A stretch of 64,000 nt of DNA from Otis tarda (taxonomy: Eukaryota > Chordata > Aves > Otidiformes > Otididae), in the NCBI GenBank assembly GCA_026413225.1, contig CM048554.1, positions 95,025,963 to 95,089,962 of the forward strand, in the 5' to 3' direction. Below are positions 50,146 through 60,599 of this stretch, piece after piece. Both the position numbers and the translations under genes were made by a program. Within the stretch, counting starts at the first letter, position 1; each line of letters begins with the position of its first letter. The notes below the pieces were generated by a model. The model was not told where the DNA came from, did no database searches, and saw only the letters and a program-made list of their open reading frames with translations.

Positions 50146-52194
50146 ATCCCTCTTAGTCAGTACTGTGATTTCCATTCAAAAGGCAGATGCCTAACTTCTG
50201 AGCACATCACTGCTTGCTTACCTATGAAATACTTTTCCTACACCTTAAAAGGAATAGAAAAAAAACCTACAATAAACAATTCTAGAGATTCACTCAAGGA
50301 ATTCTGCAGTGTTGTTCAAAGTTTGGGCAAATGAGTTTTAGTCATAGAGATGTCAAAGAAATCACGTTAGACTTGGAACTTGAGTTGTTGCACTGAATGG
50401 TGATATATTTCATATAAGACAGAAAGCAACTTGATGACAGGGTTACCAAAAGCCCTTGATGCAGAGGCAATTAAATGAGACAGTCAAGGCTCTGCCAACA
50501 CCCTTTGCAGAAAGAACCACTCACCCCCATACAACACTTTGTGTGAATGTCATGACAGAAAATTAATTTCAAACTTTGTATTCAGCCAATAACTTATGGC
50601 AGCATTTGTTTTGTTGGTTTTTTTTTCCTTTCCTGAAAATGTGACTTTGGGCAAAAAGAGTAAAAAGAGTTTAATTTTTTTTTTTTTCTGAAAGTATATT
50701 TATCCCATCTTCTGCTCCTCACAAGGATTTCAAAGACCCAGTGAGTTGTTCTATCTAATCTGAAGTGTGTATCTTGCTTAAATTTGAGAGAAGTATTGAT
50801 TTGTCTGCTTTCTGTGAGTCAAGGGAGAGACTAAATTTTATTTGGAATATTCTTCTCCTATTATTTTCTCTCTAAAAATCCTTCATTTCAGTGACTGAAT
50901 GAGAGTGTGCCTTGTGGGTACTTAGTAAAGTCTGGAGCCGAAATCCTCCTAAATTTCTATTTTATTAACACAATAACTTTACTTATCCTGGAATTGTTTT
51001 TCAAAGTTATTGAGGCATTTGAGAATGCAGATATACCACAGTGGGACTGACAAATGCCCTTGAACAGTCTGAGTTTCTACTTCGAGACTGTATGCAACAT
51101 GTCTGAAAAAAGTGCTTGCCTGCATCCTTAAGCATCCTTTTACATTTTTGTTAAGTTGCCCTCTGTTTTAGACTTCAAGCATATTCTAAGTGTATTTTGT
51201 GTCATGTGTTTCTCAGGCAGCTAGGCAGTGCTATGCACAGTGTATGTGCCACATCACATTTTTCAAGTCTACTTGCAAATGGCACAAACAATGGAAACAA
51301 AGCACCTCACGTTTACCGTTGTTCTTCAGGGGGGTTGCTCTCAGGTTTTGCTGAGTTTCTTTACTGCTTACAGTAAAAATCTACAAAAATAATATAAGTA
51401 AATTATCCAAGAAAAAAAAAAAAAAACAACCTATATTCCACAAAAATGGAATTTAAACAATCTGCTGAGGACATTTATGTGAATGAACCATTTCATTTAG
51501 GACAGAATAAAATTTAATCTATTTATTTTTTTTTAATGCCCAAAGCTACAAATTTAGGATAACCTGTTTCTATAAATCTTCTGATACTTAGTGGATACAG
51601 ATGATGAAATGTTTGGTGTGATGAACTGTTCAACTATTTGTTGCTTCTTAAGGTAAGTATCTTTGGAAGTCTTCTTTGGAAGAAAAATATTTTCTGTAGC
51701 TAAGTCTGACCTACCATACACCACAGACACCCCTACCATATCCCATGAATACCAACCTAATAGCTTTTAAGATGGTGGATCCTCTGAGGCCCCTTAAAGT
51801 ACGGTATCCTTCAGCCATTCTTCATGGCAAGTGTTTGTATGTGTAGCTGAGGAAAATGGGTATACTGGTTTTTGGTCATCTTAAGAGCTCCTCAACGTGC
51901 TGGAAAAACTCTCAGCCAAATTCTGAACTGCAGAAGAAAACTACAGGTTTAGGGAAGCCGTTAATCAAGCACCTCCCTTCTTTGTAAAACTAAGATTTGC
52001 TCCTTGTCTTTGTTTTCAATAACTACATTTCCAGAAAATGAGCAAAATTACTATCATCAACAGACGTGTGCATATGTGTTATGTGCGTAACTGTTTGTGT
52101 AAAATGCATCACTTTGTGTGAAACTGAAGCTGAAAGGACTAAAGCAGTAAGGAAAAAGAGAGGAGACTACTGCATGCATAATTAGTGAGCTTGT
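50146..52194. other. Unique AT-rich sequence, no gene seen
   Basis: No gene or repeat recognised. Homopolymer runs near 50.67 and 51.41 kb are the only visible features. Confidence 0.45.
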
Positions 52195-52600
52195 ATCTGG
52201 TATACTGCATGCTGCTCTGAGATCTGATCTGTGGAAGAATATTGAAAAATCAGACAGGGTTTAGAGAAATGCCACAAGAATGACTTCAGATCTGTAAAAA
52301 AAAAGAAAATCAGATTAAAATGTTGAGGAATGCCATCTAAAAGATGACTTGACCGTGCTGTGTAGGAGGATAAAGTAGAGGTCTGTGTGGCCTTTGAAGG
52401 TCATGAGTGACAAATTTTGTCTAGAAATGAAGTGTATACCTGGAATAGAGATTGTAGTTTATCACCATGTGATTAAACGTGTTCCATATTGTGGGGGTTT
52501 TTAAAACAAGGATGATGTGCTTTTTGTTTGTTTTGTTTTTCTCTAAAGCATACTCTAGTTAAACAATTAATTATTAGATTCTATGCAGGAGCAAGAGATA
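52195..52600 (+). mobile_element. Ancient CR1-like LINE fragment
   Basis: TATTGAAAAATCAGACAGGG, TTTAGAGAAATGCCACAAGA, ATGACTTCAGATCTG, a worn 'AAGATGACTTGACC' and GACAAATTTTGTCTAGAAAT follow, in order, the C-terminal ORF2 region of the old CR1 type widespread in reptiles and birds. The last part (GTTTTTAAAACAAGGATGAT, ATACTCTAGTTAAACAATTA) matches the segment before the 3' UTR of that type. The frame is destroyed. It belongs to the same age class as the copy at 0.75-1.4 kb but in the opposite orientation. Confidence 0.7.
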
Positions 52601-53420
52601 AATACTATTCCCTTTTCTCTGCAGAAGTTATGCAAAATGAACCTGTGGATCCCTTCCGGCTTTCGGTTAAACATTGGGAGCAATTCAGTTCAACCTCAGA
52701 CAACTAACAGGGCGTAGTGTACATATTACCAATAAGATAAATAATATTGTATGTTGTTATCGTCGTAATAATTGCAAGAGACAAATTCTGTAATGATTTG
52801 TCAACATTCTTGCATCCTTTTGAAAAAGAAATCCATTTGGCATATTCAAATTCACTCAATTAAATTTTTCTGTTCAGTGGCAAAAGAAATGCTGTTTCTT
52901 TAGTACATGTAGAACCTTTAAGTGTTATGATTATAAATATGCTAATTTTAAGCTATAATGATCTGTATTTTGATGTCTCAACTCTTAAGTCTGAAGACAT
53001 CTCATTTTTTACCTTTCACTCAGTATATTGTGAATATACTGAAATATTTTTCAGATAAAATAAAGCAGTGTACATAAAAAGCTAAAACACTTCACTAATT
53101 ATGCATGCAGTACGAAAAACTTGGAAAAGACGTCCCTCTGATAAACTCCCTACATCTCATCTCACTTGCCTTCTATACTATCAAAAAAGCTACACAACTT
53201 TCCCAAGGATCTTTAGATGTACAAGAATTTTCTGGGGAGATCAGGACTGTCTATATCTGAGGCTCTGGTCTACCTATATAAGTGCAGACAACTTCATGTA
53301 TGCTTTCTGGTAAAAGAGCAGACCTCTGCAGGCAGCTTCCACTCAGGTTCTTAATGAAATACAGTTTTGAGTTTTCTCTCCTAAAGCTCGTCTATCGGCC
53401 CAGCCATCAGTCTTGGTAAC

Positions 53421-53442
53421 AAAAAAAAAAAAAAAAAAAAAA
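53421..53442. repeat. Poly-A (A22)
   Basis: Longest uninterrupted homopolymer noted in the window, followed by CCAACAAC and A9. No retrocopy could be recognised upstream. Confidence 0.9.
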
Positions 53443-53624
53443 CCAACAACAAAAAAAAAGCCTTGGATTTTATTGTTTAGGAGATGGAAGCACAAACAAA
53501 ACTGTGAAAGATGTTCTTGTCTGAGTAGATACAGGTAAGCTGAAATAATTCAGAGCCATTACAGCATCCTCCTTTGTTTGTTTAGTCAAACTGCATCTTA
53601 ATGCTGTGCACTGTAGAGCCACTC

Positions 53625-53762
53625 CTGTTTTCTACTGAGAGGGGTAGCTGCATTTCTGTGATGCATGAAGTAATTCATCTATGTAGCTTATAAAGCACTT
53701 AGGGTTCCTTTGGGATAAAAAGCACTTAAAAATGTAAGGTATTAGTATTTCTTATGTGTTTA
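53625..53762 (+). repeat. Ancient SINE/LINE 3' tail remnant
   Basis: GTAGCTTATAAAGCACTTAG, TTCCTTTGGGATAAAAAGCA and CTTAAAAATGTAAGGTATTA parallel a common amniote tail of the form 'TAAAGCGCTTTGGGATCCT / GGATGAAAGGCGCTATA / TAAATGTAAGGTATTATTA'. That tail is shared by several old SINE and L2/L3-like families, so the exact family is not assigned. Confidence 0.45.
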
Positions 53763-54288
53763 AGTTGTCAAATCTTCTTACTTTCTTATCACTCAAATCA
53801 GCTTTAAAATTCACTTTTGCAGTGAAACCCACAAATGCTAATTCACTTCAATTAAAAATCTATTGCCTACACATCATTTTTAATGGAGGGAGGTGCTTGG
53901 GTAGAGATCCCCCTTAAATTATGCAATATGCAGTGGTGGGCCAGGTTTCCTTGGCATTTCTACCCATGTGCAGGAGCAAGCAGTTCTTTTGACTGACTCA
54001 TGATCTATAAATCCTTTTGCTGGGGTCAAAAATACATTTGGATTTGTCTGCTTTTATTCTTCAGGATTTGCTACCAGAATGATAATGAACATAAGGGTTC
54101 GTTATGCACATACTTTCTTTCCCGTGTTCCTCCTCACTCTACTCCCACTCTGCAAGGTTTCACTAAGCATAGGATGCCACAAATGCCATTTTCTAATCCT
54201 TCACTCAAATGCCATTTCAGTAATTCTTACATTTCTGAAGAAAGCTTGTACAAGACTTTCTAGTTAAGTGCTTTAGTGTGATGGGACT

Positions 54289-54310
54289 GTGCTGACATTT
54301 ATGTCAGCAC
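54289..54310. repeat. Perfect 10-bp inverted repeat, 2-nt loop
   Basis: GTGCTGACAT, TT, ATGTCAGCAC. A G-rich patch (GGGAGGGGGGG near 54348-54357) follows 40 bp later. The motif includes TGACAT/ATGTCA half-sites, so a dimeric factor site is conceivable. No gene adjoins it. Confidence 0.9.
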
Positions 54311-57300
54311 CTTCTGTGATTTAAAAGGGGGCAGAAGTGCTTGGCAGGGAGGGGGGGCATTAGCATATGTGCCCTCATGGGAGCTGTAGGGCTGAAGTTG
54401 CAATTGGGGCTGGGTAGAGGTTGGAGCACCACAATGAAAATCATTTTCTAGACATTATTTTATAATTTTATGAAATATTGTTCACTTTAAATTGTTCAGT
54501 AAAGTCAGACTGAAAGAAGCTTACTATTAAAGAAAATAAAATTAAAAAGAAATTGCAGTAATTAATTCTTTAATTTAGAAATTTGTTGAGATTCAAAAGA
54601 CTATGCTTCAGAAAATGAGTATAACAGCCTAATAGCTTTTTTGACTGCTAAAACTGCAAGTCACCGTGGCTTAGAAAGCAGCTGTAATAGCATGATCTGA
54701 AGATAGATTTCTCAGATCTAGCCAATAATTTGCATGTTAATCACCCTAAGAACGCGAAACCATTTGGTCAATAAACCATATTCTTTAAAATTTATTTCTC
54801 TTTTAATTACTACTGAAGCTTCAGTTGTAGGAAAAGAACACCTAATGATGTACTCTGAGTCTTCTTAATGGAGGACCATCATGTGCATTACCTGAGTATA
54901 AAAAAGTGAGTTAACAACAGGGATTTAGCTTTAACTCTGAATTTCCTGGCTTTCTCAGGCTTAAACAAGACCCTTAATGTTACTTTAATGTAGTTTTTGG
55001 TGGTATAATTCTTCTTAATTCTGTCCATTGCAGTCCTTTGCTACTTTATGAATTACTTATCTCACATTAATAAGGCTTAACATGGAGTATTAACCTCCTA
55101 TACATTCCTAATTAGTTTTTAATGAATTTTAGTTTCCTTGTTAGAAAAAGAGCTAGCTAGTTAACTACCACAAATTTAATCTCCATTACTGGAGCATAAG
55201 ACAACCACCCCTGGGGATGCATGTCCTTGAGATTTTCATGTTAAACAAGCAGCTTTATAAAAGAGTCAAGGAAACTTAATATATGTGTCTCGGCTTATCC
55301 CCTCAACTTTGATGGTGTAATGAGTCCTGAACTATTTATAACTAGCGACACAATACACTGTATATGCTTTAAGAGATTGCTATAATATGTTAAGATACTG
55401 CAAAAATTTAAGAGGCCAAATTGCTATCCACCTGACAGCCTGATACACTGGAGTAGGAAGGGAAGAAAAGATGAATTACTGCCTTTTCTATACATGCTTT
55501 GGTTCAACAATAGCAACAGTCATGATATTATATGCAATAGAAAATATAATTTTCTTTTTTGACATGATAATCATACTTTTTCTCCAGAATTTTTTTTTAT
55601 GTGAATGAATTTTAAGAAATGTATGTATGAGCTATAGTTCTTTTTTGTGCATAGTACAAACAAACATGTGGTAAGTTACTATTTTGCAAGGGAGCTACAT
55701 GTTACAAAAGGTTTTTTTTTTCTGTTTTGGCAGTACTTTAATATGAAAGTGAATAAAATTTATGCACTAGTACATCGAGATAAGTAAAACAGAAAGAACA
55801 GTGTCTCGTTATGAACTGCAGCAGTAGCTCAGTAATGAATTACAGAAAGGTTTTCACTGGCAGTACACAGGAACTCCCGTACCAAACCAGAGCAGCACAA
55901 ACCTTCTAAGCCCTTTGGCTCTATTGGGAGAGTGCTACAAGGAGAATGTTCTTCATGCTTGTTCTTCAATTTCAGGATTTGATTTCTTTTTTGATTTACC
56001 AAAGCCCTATAATTTTGTGTTCAGCATATACAGCAGGGGCTGTTTGCCAGTCCCTTATGCACCTCCTGAGGGGATGGGGGAGAAGGTGTGGCACTCTGGG
56101 GTTGGTGTAGGAGGTCTGCAGTGGAGGGCTCAGTTTCTCACACACTTGTCTTCTCTGACATTGTTCTACCACAGACATTCTTGACGTTGGATGTATGATC
56201 TTTTAGAATAGGAAGACATCTGAAAAGCTATATGTTAAAATGGTAGGCTGCAATTGCATTTGTCGGACAGTTTTCTAAATGCAAGTAGACATTTCCTTGC
56301 AATAACATAAATTGTATTTGGTTCATTTTTTTTTGTCAACAAACAGGAGCAAAAAAGAAATGATAGTGTGCCAGACAGTGAAAATTTATACGTTTATAAA
56401 TACACATTATTAAAAAAAATTAAATGCAGAAATACAGTATAAAATACAAATAAAATTCATTTAAACAATATTGTTCTGAATTATGAAATCCTTTCCATAG
56501 GGTTTGTACATATTTTCAAACAGAAAAAGATTATAAATATGTAATGCTCATCATTCATGATGGGGAATCATCACTATGCTAGGCAAAACAGATAGCTGAG
56601 CATTGTAACAGCTGAATTTCCAGACCAAATGCACAGATACTTCTCTGCAGATCAAGACCAACATGAAACTCTGTATATGCCGTAGATCTTAGTGGCACAA
56701 AGGCCTGGCACAGTAGTCTGTGCATCACCACTGAATTTCACTCATTAGTCTTTTACTTACAAACCACAGTAATAAATACAGGGCTATCATGCATTCACTA
56801 ATTACACTGCATATTGCATGCTGCATGTTGAGACCTATCACTGTGTAGCAGCTGATGGGAAACAGAGCAGCTGAAAATGGAAGGCTATCCAAATCCATGA
56901 AATGCTAGAGGCAACTTAATCACTGAGCCTGACACACAAAGTACAGACAGCATATACAGATGTGATTTAGCTGGGTTCACAACCTTATTAACCAAATTCG
57001 TCTAGGGGTTAGCAAGCAATAAGTTATGGAAATCAGCAGTCCTCTCCATTAGAGGCTATCATCAGCCCATGACCCATCCACAACTGGCCTCGGCCAGTGC
57101 AAAGCTCTCTTGCTCTCACTTTGTGTGATGGTTCAAGGGAAAGGGAGTACCCTCTTCATTACACAGAAAAGCAGCAGCTATTGGAAAGTGCTTGTTTTCC
57201 CTAAACCCAGCATCAGATGTTTAAGGTGTAACAATTAAGCCAGTGCACTAGACATCTGCTATTGGATAGAATTATCCATTCATTTAGCTGCCTTCATCAG

Positions 57301-58813
57301 CCCCTCAGTTTTCGAGACGGTTAAACCAGCCATATCTACTTCCCAGTTTGAGAGAAATACCCCTTTTTCCTCATATGGTTCTGAAGACGAATGTAATACC
57401 TAGACTGTCAGAAGGGCGTATGTGCTCTTCCTTCTTTTATACAGGAGATTGTTACTGCTCTCTCTCTTGCTGACAGGAGTGAAGAAACCTCTGCTGACAT
57501 GCTAAATATTTTAACTCCAGTTATTAGTATTTTTTCCTGTATTTTCTTAAAATACTCTCTTTCCTGCCTCAGAATACTCATATCTTCTGTTAACAAGAGG
57601 AGACAGACCAGCCTAAGATAAAGGTGTCAGCCAATAAACTTTTTCAAGCTTGCTGTTGCTAAGTATTTTCTCTCATCTCAGTTCTGTGCTGGCAGGGACA
57701 GATGATACTGTGAGCCACAGCAGCAATATCTGAGGCAAAATATGAACCTCTCCAAAGACTCTATTTATTTTCTGTAACAGGAACACATAAACACCAGGGC
57801 TAGCTTTTGAAAATACAATTCTGACTGACCAGCATACAGATATTTTTGTGACAGGAAGAATGGAAATGTCTACCGCTATGCAGGTAGACAGCTATCCCTT
57901 GTTCCTGTTGCTGAGTACTTTCAGGGAATTCCTCCAGGAACTGACTGCTAGATTGACTGGTGAATTAACATCTTGGGTTTCAGTCATTATAAATTGAGTA
58001 TACACATACTAACTTTGCATCTGCAACCACGTAATTCTGTTGAGACAAACCAAATTGATCCACCATTCAGTTTACTCATGACCCTAAGATGTATATGCTT
58101 TATGACGTTTCAAATAAGTCTTAACAGAAATTTTTGCTCACTCTTAAACATACTATTTTTGTAAAGCACACAGAAGCCTCTACAAAGGACTATGTTAACT
58201 TCTTGCAATGATTACATTACAGTGAATTAAGATAGTTCTGTGGTACTACGTTTTTCTTTGTCTATCACAGCTGAATTGGCCAAATAGACATTCTTTCGAA
58301 CTCTTATCACATGTTCATTTTAAAAGACTAATCCAGCACTACATTTACTCACAAATGTGGGTAGAAGAGCACCACTAAAAATGTAAAACTGAAAAATAGG
58401 ATTTTTACAAAATGGCAGCAAAAGCCTCAACTGCTCAAATTGTCATTGCAGCTTTTGGCAAGTCTTTCAGCAAATATTGATCTTTTTAGACTGTACAGGC
58501 TTTCAAATATATGACAAAATCATTAGCATTTAGACCATTCAAACTGTCTTCTATCGAATACATTTATCACTGACAAATTTGAGAAATTGTTTCATAAATG
58601 TTATATGAAAAGATAAGAAGCAAAAGCAAAAAAAAAAAAAAGACATTGCCATATGACTAGTCATTCATTTTGAATATAATAAGATTATTTCCTAGAAGAC
58701 AGGAAGGCTGAAGGTATTACTACAGTCAGTATGTGTGGACTGTCCATCAAAGCTCATTTTCAAGGACAGAATAAATTAAAAGTTCTACTGGAGCTTATAG
58801 ATCTAACTTTGAA
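54311..58813. other. Unique AT-rich sequence, no gene seen
   Basis: No gene or repeat is recognised. The sense/antisense pair of openings at 55915-56184 and 55996-56178 covers the same GC-richer patch, but neither resembles a known protein. Confidence 0.4.
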
Positions 58814-58890
58814 CATAGCCTTGCTTTGAGTGGGGGGTGTGCATCACGAATGAGCTTCACAGCTGCCTTTTAACCTAAATAATTCTATGA
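58814..58890 (+). mobile_element. Worn CR1 3' UTR and tail
   Basis: AGCCTTGCTTTGAGTGGGGG is the CR1 3' UTR 'CCTGCTTTGAGCAGGGGG' phrase, and TTTTAACCTAAATAATTCTATGA at the end matches the 3' end and one tail unit. The region between is diverged. Confidence 0.65.
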
Positions 58891-58899
58891 GTTTCTGAA

Positions 58900-58957
58900 A
58901 GATAAGAGGAAAGAAAGAGGAAGAAAAGAAGAATGAGGAAGGAACGAAGAAAAAGTA
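58900..58957 (+). repeat. Purine-rich (GA)n-like tract
   Basis: Nearly uninterrupted purines (mostly A and G, with a T in ATAAG and in AATGAGG and one C). Low-complexity DNA directly after the CR1 tail; it could adopt non-B structure. Confidence 0.75.
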
Positions 58958-59044
58958 GACTATGAAAGGAGGAACTGATTTGGGGTAACAAGCTTTTCAA
59001 TCAGAATGACTAGCTAGTTGGTAAATAATAAGAATGTTCAAGAG

Positions 59045-59665
59045 TGTCCTGGTTTTGGATAGGATGGAGTTAATTTTCATCTCAGTAGCTGATGTGTTTT
59101 GGATTTTGCATGTGAAGAATGTTGATAAAAACACTGATGTTGTTAGTTCTTGCTAAAGAGACCAAGGTCACTGTCTGACTTCCCAGGTTTCGCTAATATG
59201 CAGGTAGAGGAAGTTGGGAGGGATATAGCCAGAACAGGTGACCCAAACTAGCCAAAAAGGGTATTCCATGCCATAAACGTCATGCTCAGTGAGGGGGGTG
59301 AACCAGTGAGCACTCTCTTTTTTTTTTCTCTCTCGCTGTTTGGAATTGTTCTGGGATCACTGACAGTTTGGTTTTTTTTGTTTCATTATTGCTGCTCAGG
59401 ACAGGCTGTATCAGTCATCAGGTCGTGAAAAATTGTGCATACTTCATTGTTCTTGTTTGTTTCTTTCTTTTGTTTTTTTTTTAATTCTTCTTTTTTTTCT
59501 ATTAGTATTATTATCATTATTACATATACATATATATATTATTCTATTTTCTTTTGCTATCCTAGTAAACTGCCTTTATCTCAACCCACAAGTTTTCTTT
59601 TCTTTCCAATTCTCTTGGGAGAAGCTGTGTGGTACTTGATTGCTGACTGTAGCTAAACCATGACA
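59045..59665 (+). mobile_element. Solo LTR, same avian ERV family as at 34.9 kb
   Basis: It starts TGTCCTGGTTTTGGAT and ends AGCTAAACCATGACA, with TGTC/GACA ends. The flanking 5-mers AAGAG (59040-59044) and AAGGG (59666-59670) form a near-perfect 5-bp target duplication. It shares AACTAGCCAAAAAGGGTATT, an ACGTCATGCTCAGT promoter block and the 3' segment with the other LTR, but the TATA box is replaced by GTGAGGGGGG. It keeps a long T-rich middle (59.45-59.52 kb). The 68-73-codon openings there are low-complexity artefacts. No internal retroviral genes are present. Confidence 0.92.
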
Positions 59666-60392
59666 AAGGGGAAAGAGTAAAGAGATAATAGCTTGATGAC
59701 ATCAATGATCTCCAAGATGCGTATAGCAATTCCTTTAGTATCTGCTTCTGTCAGTGAAGTGTCAGCTTCAACCTCACTCTCCATCCTAAATTTCTTTGTC
59801 TCTTGAGTTCTCAGTGTCTTCAGGGAATTTTTCTCTCATTGAAGTCATTACTGTTGTTTGCAGATTCTTCTCTCAACAGTTTCAGGATGACATGAACTAT
59901 TTAATGGCTTGAATGTTATTCAAATGAGTTCTTGACATGACACTCAAGTCCCTGTGAGATTATTTAGGTTAAGGTTAGTGATTCAATGCTAAAATGAGCA
60001 ACACAGATTCTGTTCTTCAGATTGTCTGAGGATGTGATTTTACCTTTTGCTAAGTATCCTGCTTTTTCTCTAGTATGATATCTTGACTTTCCCCAGTTGG
60101 TATTTTTCTCATCTTGATCCATGCAGTCCTATGCTGAGTATAGCTGCATATTCGTGATATGGCCAGATTTGCTTCCTTTGGTGAAGCTGAATCAACAGTG
60201 GCATGCCCTTTTTTGTTTTGCTCACATATGCATCATTTTTGAACCACAGATAAGAAAGATTGCTGATTTATAGGAAAGGTCATGGCCTATCCAAGATCCA
60301 TAAATACTGCTGTCGATCCCAGCTGAGGAATAGCTAGGTGCATACTCCCATTCAAGAAACGATGGTTCATCTAATTCCCTGTTTGCACCTAG
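59666..60392 (-). pseudogene. Decayed coding-like tract, parent gene unknown
   Basis: Read on the minus strand from 60389, a 55-codon opening (stop at 60222-60224) contains ELDEPSFLEWEYAPSYSSAG. Lower down, another frame carries LKLLREESANNSNDFNE. A third frame, open from about 59838 to the LTR edge, carries ESEVEADTSLTEADTKG and AIRILEIIDVIKL. The pieces are consecutive, acidic and Ser/Thr/Asn-rich, and are separated by stops and frameshifts, as in an old processed pseudogene. I do not recognise the parent. It could also be a chance run of protein-like composition. The adjacent solo LTR may have interrupted it. Confidence 0.3.
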
Positions 60393-60599
60393 TCAGTCAT
60401 CACAGTACCATCATAACGCTAATATTTAACAGATTGGAGATAGACTTTACACATCTGAATATTCCAGTGATCTATTTCCAAAAGTGATGAATGGAAGAGG
60501 ATGGTTGGGAAGGCTTCTGTGCACAATCTCACTGAGTATACTGCTCAGTCTTTTGCCAGTTTTGCTGGCAGGCTCCTAAACTTCCATGTCTGAAATGTT

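Noticed and set aside
59433-59656. Two hydrophobic plus-strand openings
   Set aside because: They translate the T-rich middle of a solo LTR; the composition is low complexity.
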